Source: Maritalea sp049801075
GTDB lineage: Bacteria; Pseudomonadota; Alphaproteobacteria; Rhizobiales; Devosiaceae
Direction of reading: 5' to 3'
DNA length: 64,000 nt
NCBI RefSeq assembly: GCF_049801075.1
Contig: NZ_JBNAGG010000002.1
Location: 62,001 to 126,000, forward strand
Part shown: in pieces, positions 33,785 to 42,171 of the stretch
Numbering within the stretch: position 1 is the stretch's first letter
How the letters are laid out: each line of letters starts with the position of its first letter
Notes under the pieces: model-generated
Seen by the model: the letters and a program-made list of their open reading frames with translations, nothing else
The model's database searches: none
Told to the model about the DNA's origin: nothing
Made by a program: the position numbers and the translations under genes

Positions 33785-34852
33785 TTGAGCACCAATTTCA
33801 AGAAATCATCTTTGATCGTTGCCATAGGGACCTTGCTTGCAGGTGCCATTGGCACCAGCATAGCCATCGCTTTGGATTTGCCTGCTGCGCCCTTGCTTGG
33901 CGCGATGTTGGTCACCGCCGGGCTTGCCGGTGGTGGCGTGAAATTGTGGGTGCCAGATCGGTTGCGCGATGTTGGGCTATTGGTGATTGGCCTCTCGCTC
34001 GGCTCGGGCTTTAACGCGGCGATGATCGAACAAGCAGGCACATTTGCCTTCAGTTTAAGTTTGCTCAGTGTCTCAATCGTCGCCTCCATGCTAGCAAGTT
34101 CTTGGATTTTAAGTCGGTTTTGGAAGCATTCCTCTTCAACCGCCCTTTTGGCCAGCGCGCCGGGCACATTGTCTTTGGCATTGGCCATGGCTGCGGATGG
34201 CAAAGGCGACAGCACCACCGTTATCTGTTTGCAATCCATGCGCCTGTTGATGCTGGCAGCGTTTTTGCCGCTCTTGGTGAGTTTTATGGGTGCTGAAGGC
34301 GCGGGCGCGGGGAGCAGCGATGTTGTGCTGGGCTGGGGCGTATTGGTCTTGCTGGCAGGTGCAGGCGTGCTCGCTGCATTGGTTTTTTGGCGGCTGAATT
34401 TTCCAGCCCCCTTTTTATTGGGCGGCATGGCGGTGAGCGCGATTGCCCACATATTTGATTGGGTGCATGGGCTACCCCCGTTTATGGTGATCGTGGTTGG
34501 TTTTGCTTTGGTCGGGTCGGCGAGTGGCGCTCGTTTTTCAAATATTGCGCTATCGGATTTGATGCGCAATTTAGGGGCCGCATTCGCCAGTGTTGCTGTG
34601 GCGGCATTGGTTTCTGCGGTTTTCGCCATCGCAACAAGTTCAATTTCTGGTTTGCCCCTGGCGCAAATCTGGGTGGCTTACGCCCCTGGTGGCGTGGAGG
34701 CGATGGCGGCCATCGGGCTGGCGCTAGGATTTGATCCCGCATTTGTGGCGTTGCACCATTTGTTCCGCATCTCTCTTCTGATCTTGATCTTGCCGATCTT
34801 TGTCAACTTCGCCGTGGCGCGTGGACAAAAAAATGCCGGGGCCAACAAGTAG
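33785..34852 (+). CDS. AbrB-family membrane transporter (PF05145-like)
   Basis: A 355-residue integral membrane protein with about ten helices and the duplicated AbrB-family pattern (AAPLLGAMLVTAGLAGGGVKLWVP, and later FPAPFLLGGMAVSAI, APGGVEAMAAIGLALGFDPAFVALHHLFR). The family has often been mislabelled as ammonia monooxygenase; a transport role is more likely, with an unknown solute. TTG 33785 is preferred, with GGGGG five bases upstream; the frame is open to a TTG at 33734. The GTCAGC repeats upstream place it under the neighbouring two-component system. Confidence 0.8.
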   Translation: MSTNFKKSSLIVAIGTLLAGAIGTSIAIALDLPAAPLLGAMLVTAGLAGGGVKLWVPDRLRDVGLLVIGLSLGSGFNAAMIEQAGTFAFSLSLLSVSIVASMLASSWILSRFWKHSSSTALLASAPGTLSLALAMAADGKGDSTTVICLQSMRLLMLAAFLPLLVSFMGAEGAGAGSSDVVLGWGVLVLLAGAGVLAALVFWRLNFPAPFLLGGMAVSAIAHIFDWVHGLPPFMVIVVGFALVGSASGARFSNIALSDLMRNLGAAFASVAVAALVSAVFAIATSSISGLPLAQIWVAYAPGGVEAMAAIGLALGFDPAFVALHHLFRISLLILILPIFVNFAVARGQKNAGANK

Positions 34853-34887
34853 CACCCGGCGAGGAAGGAAGAGTGTGGTGAGCGCAT

Positions 34888-36039
34888 TTATGCGATGCGC
34901 GCACCGGATTCAGGTTCAAAAACAGATGCTTTCGACAGATCAAAGGCAAAGCTTGCGGTGTCGCCAGCGAGGATTTGTGCATCTGCATTGAGGCGGGCGG
35001 TGACTTGCTTGCCCGCTAGATTTGTCACAACAAAGGTGTCGGACCCGGCGGGCTCCACCACATCCACCCGACATTCGGCCACTTGGCCTTTGGTGATGTG
35101 CTGGTTGGCCGCATCTGTGATGTTTTCTGGCCGTAGGCCGAGAATGACAGACTTTTTGCCCGTGCCGAGACCTTGGATTTCGCGATCGAAATCCAACACA
35201 ATGTCTTCCATATCTGGCCGCTCAATCGAGATTTTGGCGACGCCATTCACCTTTTCCACGCTGGCGGGGATCAGGTTCATGGAAGGCGAACCCATAAAGT
35301 CGGCCACAAACATATTGGCTGGTTGATTGTAAATCTCGTTTGGTGTGCCCGCTTGCTGGATGATGCCATCCTTCATCACCAGAATTTTGGTGGCCAAGGT
35401 CATGGCCTCAATCTGGTCGTGGGTCACATAAACGATGGACGCGCCTAATGTTTGGTGCAGCCGCTTGATTTCGGTGCGCATTTCAACCCGTAATTTTGCG
35501 TCTAGGTTCGATAGGGGCTCATCGAACAAGAAGAGCTGTGGATCGCGCACCAATGCCCGGCCCATGGCCACGCGTTGGCGCTGACCGCCAGAAAGCTGCG
35601 AGGGCTTGCGATTGAGTAGATGATCGATCTGCAACAATTTCGCTACTTCATCGAGTTTACGTTTTTGTTCTGCCTCGGCAACGCCGCGTACCTTCATGCC
35701 GAAGGTGATGTTCTTGCCGACAGTCATGGTGGGATAAAGCGCATAGGATTGGAATACCATGGCGATATCGCGATCCTTTGGCGACACGCCATTCATGGAG
35801 CGTCCGCCGATTTTAACGTCGCCGCCCGTGGAGCTTTCCAACCCGGCAATGCAATTGAGCAGGGTGGATTTGCCACAACCAGATGGGCCAACCAGCACCA
35901 GAAAGTCACCTGGTTCAATAGCCACATTGATGTCTTTCAGGATTTTGACGGAGCCAAAGCTCTTATCGAGATTTTCGACGGCCAAAATGTGTTCAGCTTG
36001 TTGCGGCGTTGTCATTTCTTTTCTCATAGCGTTTGACAT
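34888..36039 (-). CDS. MalK/UgpC-type sugar ABC transporter ATP-binding protein
   Basis: The 383-residue ATPase has GPSGCGKSTLLN, LSGGQRQRVAMGRALVRDP, FLFDEPLSNLD and YVTHDQIEAMTLA, then the long C-terminal OB/TOBE regulatory domain of the MalK group. It is the last gene of the glucose-type importer operon, five bases after the second permease. Confidence 0.92.
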   Translation of the reverse strand: MSNAMRKEMTTPQQAEHILAVENLDKSFGSVKILKDINVAIEPGDFLVLVGPSGCGKSTLLNCIAGLESSTGGDVKIGGRSMNGVSPKDRDIAMVFQSYALYPTMTVGKNITFGMKVRGVAEAEQKRKLDEVAKLLQIDHLLNRKPSQLSGGQRQRVAMGRALVRDPQLFLFDEPLSNLDAKLRVEMRTEIKRLHQTLGASIVYVTHDQIEAMTLATKILVMKDGIIQQAGTPNEIYNQPANMFVADFMGSPSMNLIPASVEKVNGVAKISIERPDMEDIVLDFDREIQGLGTGKKSVILGLRPENITDAANQHITKGQVAECRVDVVEPAGSDTFVVTNLAGKQVTARLNADAQILAGDTASFAFDLSKASVFEPESGARIA

Positions 36040-36043
36040 GGGA

Positions 36044-36955
36044 TTATCCCTTCACAGAGCCCGCGGTGAGGCCGCGAATAAAGTATTTACCTGCAACCAC
36101 ATAAACGAGAAGGGTGGGCAATGCGGCGATGATGGCGGCTGCCATATCGACATTATATTCCTTCACGCCTGTGGTGGCGTTGACGATGTTGTTCAAAGCA
36201 ACGGTGATGGGCTGCGTGCCTGCCTGGCTGAAGGACACGCCAAACAGGAAGTCATTCCAGATTTGGGTGAATTGCCAGATCACGGTCACCACAATGATCG
36301 GGGGTGACACGGGCAGGAAGATCGCAAAGAAAATGCGGAAGAACCCGGCACCATCCACCTTCGCCGCTTTCACCAATTCAGCCGGAATGGTGACGTAGAA
36401 ATTGCGGAAAAACAGTGTGGTGAAGCCGATGCCGTACACAATGTGCACCAGCATAAGGCCCGGAATGGAACCGGCAATTTTCAGGGCACCCAACGTGATT
36501 GCCATTGGCAGCAGCACAACTTGGAACGGGATAAAGCAACCAAACAACATCAGTGCAAACAAGATGTTGGAGCCTTTAAACCGCCATTGCGCCAACACAT
36601 AGCCATTGATCGCGCCCAAAAGGGTGGAGATGACAACGGCCGGGATGGAAAGCAAAACCGAATTCCAAAAGAAGGGACGCAAACCATCACATTGGATGCC
36701 TGTACACGCGCCAGACCATGCTTTGGCCCAAGAGGAGAAATCTATCTCCCGTGGCAAAGACAGCAGGGAACCCGTGCGGATTTCATCCAAGCTTTTAAGT
36801 GAGGTGACCACCATCACAAAGAGCGGCATCAAGTAATAAAGCGCGAACAAGATCAGCATGGTGTAGAGGCCGAGGCGCAAGGCGATCCGCTTCATGAGGC
36901 GGTTGCGGTTGGCCCGTTCGTCCAGTTGGTGATCATTCATTGAGAGATCAGTCAT
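36044..36955 (-). CDS. Glucose-type ABC transporter permease (GtsC/MalG-like)
   Basis: A 303-residue permease with six helices, a cytosolic N-terminus and the EAA loop ELVKAAKVDGAGFFRIFFAIFLPVSPP. The long segment with IQCDGLRPFFWNSV resembles GtsC of pseudomonads. It overlaps the upstream permease gene by 8 bases. Confidence 0.9.
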   Translation of the reverse strand: MTDLSMNDHQLDERANRNRLMKRIALRLGLYTMLILFALYYLMPLFVMVVTSLKSLDEIRTGSLLSLPREIDFSSWAKAWSGACTGIQCDGLRPFFWNSVLLSIPAVVISTLLGAINGYVLAQWRFKGSNILFALMLFGCFIPFQVVLLPMAITLGALKIAGSIPGLMLVHIVYGIGFTTLFFRNFYVTIPAELVKAAKVDGAGFFRIFFAIFLPVSPPIIVVTVIWQFTQIWNDFLFGVSFSQAGTQPITVALNNIVNATTGVKEYNVDMAAAIIAALPTLLVYVVAGKYFIRGLTAGSVKG

Positions 36956-37820
36956 GGCGGGGCCTCAGTTCTGAATAAAGGTAAGGCACGATGATGGCAG
37001 TGACGATCATCATCATGACCGTGGCGCTAGAGGCTGCTTGCCCGATATCGCCGCGTGAAAACGCCATGGCGTACATGAAGGTCGCGGGCAAATCGGTGGC
37101 ATAACCGGGGCCGCCACCAGTTAGCGCGATCACCAAATCGAAACTTTTGATCGCGAGGTGCGACAGCACAATAAAGGATGACAAAAAAATCGGCGCCATG
37201 GAAGGAATGATGATGCTCATATAGATACGTGGCGTTGAAATGCCGTCCACCATTGCGGCGCGGATAATCTCGCCATCAACGGAACGGAGGCCAGCCAAAA
37301 AGAGCGCCATCACAAAGCCTGATGATTGCCAGACGCCAGCAATAACTACGGTATAAATCGCGAGGTCAGGATTGACGAGCCAATCAAAGGTGAAGTTCTC
37401 AAAACCCATATCGCGGAACACGGATTCAATGCCCAAACCAGGGTTTAAAATCCATTTCCATGCTGTGCCTGTCACGATAAAGCTCAGCGCCATAGGATAA
37501 AGATAGATGGTGCGCAATGGGCCTTCAGTGCGGATTTTCTGGTCGAGTAGGATAGCAAGGATCAAGCCAATTACCATGGCGAACAGAATGAAGAGAATGC
37601 CAAAGATCGCAAGGTTTGTTAGCGCAACATCCCAGCGTGGGCTATTGGACAATTTTTCATATTGGATGGTGCCAACCAGATCATATTTGGGCAGAAGGCG
37701 TGATTTGGTGAACGAGACATAGGCCGTCCACCCGATAAAGCCGTACACAAAGACGAAAATGGCGATCAAACTGGGCGCAAGCACCAGTTTGGGGACGTGT
37801 TTTTCAAGCCAATCGGTCAT
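36948..37820 (-). CDS. Glucose-type ABC transporter permease (GtsB/MalF-like)
   Basis: A 290-residue permease of six helices with EIIRAAMVDGISTPRIYMSIIIPSMAP as EAA loop and LTGGGPGYATDLPATFMY near the end. ATG 37820 has TGGAG seven bases upstream and is preferred over the frame start at 37838, which would lie in the hairpin. The hairpin at 37836-37863 separates it from the receptor gene. Confidence 0.9.
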   Translation of the reverse strand: MTDWLEKHVPKLVLAPSLIAIFVFVYGFIGWTAYVSFTKSRLLPKYDLVGTIQYEKLSNSPRWDVALTNLAIFGILFILFAMVIGLILAILLDQKIRTEGPLRTIYLYPMALSFIVTGTAWKWILNPGLGIESVFRDMGFENFTFDWLVNPDLAIYTVVIAGVWQSSGFVMALFLAGLRSVDGEIIRAAMVDGISTPRIYMSIIIPSMAPIFLSSFIVLSHLAIKSFDLVIALTGGGPGYATDLPATFMYAMAFSRGDIGQAASSATVMMMIVTAIIVPYLYSELRPRHD

Positions 37821-37835
37821 TGATGAACTCCAGGT

Positions 37836-37863
37836 CACCCACGCAACTTTTGTTGCGTGGGTG
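37836..37863 (-). repeat. Perfect 12-bp stem-loop between receptor and permease genes
   Basis: CACCCACGCAAC (37836-37847) and GTTGCGTGGGTG (37852-37863) with a TTTT loop. There is no T tract on the transcribed (minus) strand, so it is more likely an mRNA 3'-end stabiliser for the receptor message, as at malE-malF, than a terminator. Confidence 0.7.
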
Positions 37864-37881
37864 TGGTTTTATAAAGGGTGA

Positions 37882-39126
37882 CTATTGTGAAGCAGCTACG
37901 GCTTGTGCCAGTTGCTCAACAGCTTGTTCAGCGCTCATATCTGAGTTGAAGTGAGCTGTAACAACGTCTGTCACCGCGCCAGCTTGTGCGCCGCGAAGCG
38001 CCATGCCGTGGGCATAGCTTGGCAGCAAGAAGCCATTGTCGATTGCTGTATTCAAGTCTGCGTTTGATTGGCGACCGCAGAACTCAAAATCATCCATAGA
38101 CACGTCCAAACGGGCAGGGATTGAACCTTTATTAAGGTTGAACACTTTTTGGAAGTTTTTGCCCATTGTCAGTTTGGCAAGCAGTTGTTGCCCTGCTTGA
38201 CGATCTTCACCATCAACATTGAAGAAAGCAAAGCTATCTACGTTGTAAAGGTAGGACCCACCTGAAGGTGACGAACAGAAGAAGTCTTTGCCTGGCTCTT
38301 TGCCAGCTGCAATAAATTCACCTTTGGCCCAGTCGCCCATGATTTGGAAGGCGGCTTCGCCGTTGATCACCATGGCGGTGGCCAAGTTCCAATCGCGGCC
38401 AGAGAAATTGTCATCCACATAGCCACGCAGGGTGCGCATTTGGTTGAACACATCAATCATGGTGTCAGATGTCAAAGCGTCTTGATCTAGATCGATCAAG
38501 GCTTTGCGGTAGAAGTCAGGTCCACCCAAGCCAGCAACAACGGCTTCAAACAAGGTTGCGTCCTGCCAAGCTTGGCCACCATGTGCCAATGGCAAGATGC
38601 CCATGCCTTGAAGTTTTTCTGCTGCTGCGTTGAACTCGTCCCAAGATTTTGGAGGTTCAATGCCTGCATCTTCCAAGATTGCTGAGTTTGACCAGATCCA
38701 GTCGATCCGGTGGATGTTTACTGGTGCCGCACAATATTCGCCATCACATTTGAGGTGATATTGGATGGCTTGTGGCAGCAATTCGTCCCAGTTTTCTGCT
38801 TCGGCCACACCTTGAATGCTGCCTAGTGCGCCTTCTTCATACCATTCTTGAATTGAAGGGCCTTTAAGTTGCACTGCTGTTGGTGCGTTGCCGGAAAGCA
38901 CGCGGGCACGCAGCGCTGTCATCGCGGCATCGCCGCCACCGCCTGCAACGGGCATATCTGTCCATGTGCCGCCATTTTCGCTGAACTCTTCCATGAGCAC
39001 TTTAACCGCAGCGGCCTCGCCGCCAGAGGTCCACCAGTGTAGCACTTCTGCTTGAGGTTCGGCTTTGGCTGCTGTTGTTGCCAAGCCGAGCGCTAATGCG
39101 CTTGAGACCATAAGCATCTTTTTCAT
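37882..39126 (-). CDS. gtsA: Glucose/mannose-type ABC solute-binding protein (GtsA-like)
   Basis: The 414-residue receptor has a signal peptide ending near TAAKA-E, then VLHWWTSGGEAAAVKVLMEEF, AGGGGDAAMTALRARVLSGNAP, NIHRIDWIWSN, ALAHGGQAWQDATLFE and NKGSIPARLDV, which match the order and spacing I recall for GtsA, the glucose receptor of Pseudomonas. GGGAGGAAAT precedes ATG 39126. It is divergent from a two-component pair, again as in pseudomonads where GltR/GtrS control gts genes. Ligand assignment is by family resemblance. Confidence 0.85.
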   Translation of the reverse strand: MKKMLMVSSALALGLATTAAKAEPQAEVLHWWTSGGEAAAVKVLMEEFSENGGTWTDMPVAGGGGDAAMTALRARVLSGNAPTAVQLKGPSIQEWYEEGALGSIQGVAEAENWDELLPQAIQYHLKCDGEYCAAPVNIHRIDWIWSNSAILEDAGIEPPKSWDEFNAAAEKLQGMGILPLAHGGQAWQDATLFEAVVAGLGGPDFYRKALIDLDQDALTSDTMIDVFNQMRTLRGYVDDNFSGRDWNLATAMVINGEAAFQIMGDWAKGEFIAAGKEPGKDFFCSSPSGGSYLYNVDSFAFFNVDGEDRQAGQQLLAKLTMGKNFQKVFNLNKGSIPARLDVSMDDFEFCGRQSNADLNTAIDNGFLLPSYAHGMALRGAQAGAVTDVVTAHFNSDMSAEQAVEQLAQAVAASQ

Positions 39127-39267
39127 ATTATTTCCTCCCGCAAAAATTTGCTGAACCCGATTGCCGCCCCTTTGCGGATCGGGTGTGATTAGTTGCCTGT
39201 GGCGTGGCGCTGAATACAAGACCCTACAGAGCTGCTGTCGGGTATTGGGCGAAGATTCTGCGCTGCT

Positions 39268-39317
39268 TTGTTACATGTTGTTACATGGCGGCTTTGCTTG
39301 TTACAATTTGTTACCCA
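39268..39317. promoter_or_regulatory. Four TTGTTACA direct repeats phased at 10 bp, candidate response-regulator site
   Basis: TTGTTACATG occurs twice in tandem (39268 and 39278), then TTGTTACAAT (39298) and TTGTTACCCA (39308). All four sit on one 10-base register with a single gap at 39288, between the divergent gtsA-like gene and the response regulator gene. This is the pattern of an OmpR-type regulator operator. Confidence 0.65.
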
Positions 39318-39370
39318 CAATATGCCACATAGGCCATTGATGTGGATAAATGCATTGCAGCGGGGGGATT

Positions 39371-40108
39371 ATGACAATACGGCGCATATTGGTTGTGGAT
39401 GATGATCCAGATGTTGGCATCATGCTCAAACAATATCTAACCCGCGAAGGCTATGCCGTTGAAATCGCACACGATACTGCCACCGCTTTGATTAAAGTTG
39501 GCCAGCAGCGTGTGGACTTAATCTTCCTTGATGTGATGCTGGGCGAAGAATCAGGTTTTGATGTATGCCAGAAATTGCGCGCCGAAAATGCGGTGCCGAT
39601 TATTTTCCTTTCCGCACTTTCAGCGGATCATCATCGGCTAACGGGCTATCAAGTTGGTGGAGATGATTACATTGCCAAGCCGTTCAACCCTGGCTTGCTT
39701 TTGGCGCGGGTGCGGGCTGTGTTTCGCCGTACGCAGCGGGCGAGCTCTTTGAACTACCGCCGAGATATTGGCACCTATGTTTTTGGCAAATGGACCTTTC
39801 ATGGGGATCGTGAAGAACTTGTGGGGCAAGATGGGGTTGAGACCATGTTGTCTAAGCGCGAGACCGCGCTGCTAAAAGCCTTTTTGGCCAATCCGCAAAT
39901 CCCGCTCACGCGCGAAGAGATTTCGAGCGTGTTGACGGGGGAAGGCGAGCCACAGGATAAATTGGACGCGCAGCAAAGCCGCGCCATTGATGTGTTGGTG
40001 GGGAGGTTGCGGCAAAAGATTGAGCAAAACGCCAAGGCACCTAAACTGATTAAAACGATGCGCGGCACGGGCTATCAATTATGTTGCGCGGTGCAGCGGC
40101 ATGAATGA
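39371..40108 (+). CDS. OmpR-family response regulator (GltR-like)
   Basis: The 245-residue regulator has a receiver (VVDDDPD, phospho-Asp in IFLDVMLGEESGF, Lys in IAKPFNPGLLLARV) and a winged helix ending LVGRLRQKIEQNAKAPKLIKTMRGTGYQL. ATG 39371 follows GGGGGGAT and starts just before the receiver. It overlaps the kinase gene by 8 bases. Being divergent from the glucose-type importer it probably controls it, as GltR does in Pseudomonas. Confidence 0.88.
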   Translation: MTIRRILVVDDDPDVGIMLKQYLTREGYAVEIAHDTATALIKVGQQRVDLIFLDVMLGEESGFDVCQKLRAENAVPIIFLSALSADHHRLTGYQVGGDDYIAKPFNPGLLLARVRAVFRRTQRASSLNYRRDIGTYVFGKWTFHGDREELVGQDGVETMLSKRETALLKAFLANPQIPLTREEISSVLTGEGEPQDKLDAQQSRAIDVLVGRLRQKIEQNAKAPKLIKTMRGTGYQLCCAVQRHE

Positions 40109-41603
40109 GCCAACGCCTTCAACGGGTAATTCGCGAGCCTTGTCGGCCACCTCTATTTCATTTGTGATGATGGTGTTTGCCTTTGTCGCGGGCTTGGCCG
40201 CTGCCATTATGTGGGAAAGTTCTAACAGCGCGTGGCGCGCCCATTTGGATCGGGGGTTTAACGCCGGCGTTGCCCTGTACGGTTTGGTGTCAGAATTGCG
40301 CAGCAATGTAGATGTGCCGTTGCCGCGGTCAGATTTTAATGTTGAGGTGGTTACTCCCAAACGGCAGGTTCGAAATGGTGTGGAGCAACTTGTCTTCAAT
40401 TTGCCCAGCCGCGCGGTTTATGAGACCAGTTTTTCGCTGCGCCCCTCTGGCCAACGTAGCCCGACCAGCAGTGAGCGGTTGAGCGTGCGGATCTATTCGC
40501 CGGACATTAAATATGCCGTTGCCGCGGTGCAAAGCCCGCAAAGCAGAGGACTGGCCTATCAATTTGGGGAAATTTCGCGTGAAATCGCGCGTCTGTGCTC
40601 AGATGCGACATTGTTTGTGGCGCTGGATGACGAGCGATGGCTTAAAGCGCAAGCGCCTGATGTGTGGGCATGTACCGCGCGGCCGCCTGATTATAGGTTG
40701 CTGGCGCTGCTGCTGGGCACGCTTGTGATCGGCATATTGTTTAGCGTGGCCAATGGATTTTCACTGATGTTGGAACGCTTGGCACGTCAAATTTTTAAGG
40801 CCGCACGCAGCGGCTTGTTGGAGGAAATTCCAGAAAGAGGGGTAACAGAGGTGCGTCGATTGACGGCCGCGGTGAACCAATTTTTCAAAAATGAGCATGA
40901 GCGTCTGGAGCAGCGGGCATTGCTCATGTCCGGCATTTCGCACGATTTGGGCACGCCAGCGACGCGGCTAAAGCTGCGCACGGCACTTATTGAAGATGAG
41001 GTGTTGCGGGAGAAGTTGGATCGCGACATTGATCAGATGACCGATATGATCGATGGCGTGTTGAGCTATACGCGTCACGAAATGGATCAGGAAGCGCCGA
41101 AGAAGATTTCCCTGCGTTCGCTTGTTGAGGCATTGGTGGATGACTATCAAGATATTGGCGAACCTGTGCAATTTGTCGCGCCGGAGCTGGTGAATTTAGA
41201 TCGGCCCGGTAGCGTGTTTTCGCAAACCAGCGAGGGCACCAAGCTGCTGCTGCAAGATCATCAGCGAGTACTGTCTCGTTGCCGCCCGAATGCCTTGCGC
41301 CGGGCGCTGACGAATTTGATCGACAACGCCATTAAATATGGTGAAAAGGCCGAAGTGCATCTGCTGGCCACGGCAGATCAAGTCACAATCAAGGTAATTG
41401 ACTTTGGTTCCCATGCGAGCTTTGAAACGCCGGAACGGTTGGTTGAGCCTTTTGTGCGGGGTGAAAATGCGAAATTGACCAAAGGCACCGGGCTTGGCCT
41501 GACCATCGCCAATTCTGTGGTGCGCGGCCATGGTGGTGAGTTGCAGTTTGAACCTCTATCTGAAGGCATGTGCGTGACGATGATTTTGCCGCGTTGGCTT
41601 TAG
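40101..41603 (+). CDS. Sensor histidine kinase (GtrS-like)
   Basis: A 500-residue membrane kinase: helix at about 12-35, periplasmic domain to about 195, second helix around 200-225, HAMP, HisKA with His in MSGISHDLGTPATRLKLR, and HATPase with LIDNAIKYG and KGTGLGLTIANSV. The G1 box is unusual: DFGSHASFETPERL replaces the common DxGPGI pattern, so ATP binding may differ. It probably senses a sugar or sugar acid in the periplasm and phosphorylates the overlapping regulator. Confidence 0.88.
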   Translation: MNEPTPSTGNSRALSATSISFVMMVFAFVAGLAAAIMWESSNSAWRAHLDRGFNAGVALYGLVSELRSNVDVPLPRSDFNVEVVTPKRQVRNGVEQLVFNLPSRAVYETSFSLRPSGQRSPTSSERLSVRIYSPDIKYAVAAVQSPQSRGLAYQFGEISREIARLCSDATLFVALDDERWLKAQAPDVWACTARPPDYRLLALLLGTLVIGILFSVANGFSLMLERLARQIFKAARSGLLEEIPERGVTEVRRLTAAVNQFFKNEHERLEQRALLMSGISHDLGTPATRLKLRTALIEDEVLREKLDRDIDQMTDMIDGVLSYTRHEMDQEAPKKISLRSLVEALVDDYQDIGEPVQFVAPELVNLDRPGSVFSQTSEGTKLLLQDHQRVLSRCRPNALRRALTNLIDNAIKYGEKAEVHLLATADQVTIKVIDFGSHASFETPERLVEPFVRGENAKLTKGTGLGLTIANSVVRGHGGELQFEPLSEGMCVTMILPRWL

Positions 41604-41624
41604 CTGCAAAAGCAAACGGGCGCT

Positions 41625-41650
41625 TTTGATCGCGCCCGTTCGATGTTGAA
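41625..41650. terminator. Stem-loop between convergent kinase and small membrane protein genes
   Basis: AACGGGCGC (41625-41633) pairs with GCGCCCGTT (41642-41650). It sits between two converging genes and may end transcripts from both sides, though T tracts are poor. Confidence 0.45.
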
Positions 41651-41653
41651 TAT

Positions 41654-41833
41654 TTACCCTTTGGGTCCCAGCAAATACCAGATGATCAAGCCCACGACAG
41701 GGAGTAGCAGGATGATCAAAATCCAAAGAATTTTGGATATGGTGGAGCCAGAAGATTGAGCAACCTTGATGATTGCCCAGATGTCCAAAATCAAGATGAT
41801 AAGGCCAAGTAGACCGCCAACTTCAAAACCCAT
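41654..41833 (-). CDS. PLDc_N-type small membrane protein
   Basis: A 59-residue protein with two hydrophobic helices and the PLDc_N ending LLPVVGLIIWYLLGPKG; the domain is the membrane part of cardiolipin synthases but often occurs alone. Its start at 41833 has AAAGGA before it. It may be transcribed from the EcfG promoter at 42110-42134 together with a small upstream ORF, which would make it a stress gene. Confidence 0.75.
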   Translation of the reverse strand: MGFEVGGLLGLIILILDIWAIIKVAQSSGSTISKILWILIILLLPVVGLIIWYLLGPKG

Positions 41834-41964
41834 TCTATTTCCTTTCAATGCAAAGACCGCTGAAATTAGGCGGTACGTTGTTCATAGTTGTTTGCGCTTG
41901 CGTTCAAGTCAGTTGAACAAGCGATGATGGTATTCGAGGGATGCCTGCTTAAAGCGCAAGTATC

Positions 41965-42060
41965 TTAATGAGATGACGGAAAACGTTCGCGAAAACCATT
42001 CCGGAATGGAATGGTGCGACTGAAGATCAAAGCGTTTGCTTGTTTGATCAATTGTTCCAT
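41965..42060 (-). CDS. Possible 31-residue ORF behind an EcfG promoter
   Basis: ATG 42060 follows GGGGAG seven bases upstream and opens a 31-codon frame (MEQLIKQANALIFSRT..., Arg- and Phe-rich end) about 40 bases below the expected start point of the EcfG promoter at 42110-42134. It resembles no family I recognise. The gap 41834-42171 otherwise holds only the promoter and a short inverted repeat around 41996-42012. Confidence 0.4.
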   Translation of the reverse strand: MEQLIKQANALIFSRTIPFRNGFRERFPSSH

Positions 42061-42109
42061 GAATAGTCTCCCCAAATGAACACTTGGAATAAGTGTACTT
42101 GAGAAGACT

Positions 42110-42134
42110 AACGATGGTGGCGGGAAATAGTTCC
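42110..42134 (-). promoter_or_regulatory. EcfG promoter (small ORF / PLDc_N gene)
   Basis: Minus-strand GGAAC (42130-42134), 16-base spacer, CGTT (42110-42113): an exact match to the alphaproteobacterial EcfG consensus. Confidence 0.75.
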
Positions 42135-42171
42135 CAAATTAAATGAAGAAGTCGCGCCGCCGACTACTGCT

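Noticed and set aside
39127..39370. TTGTTACA repeats considered as a CRISPR or transposon end
   Set aside because: Units are 8-10 bases without spacers of CRISPR length and there are no cas or transposase genes; they fit a response-regulator site.
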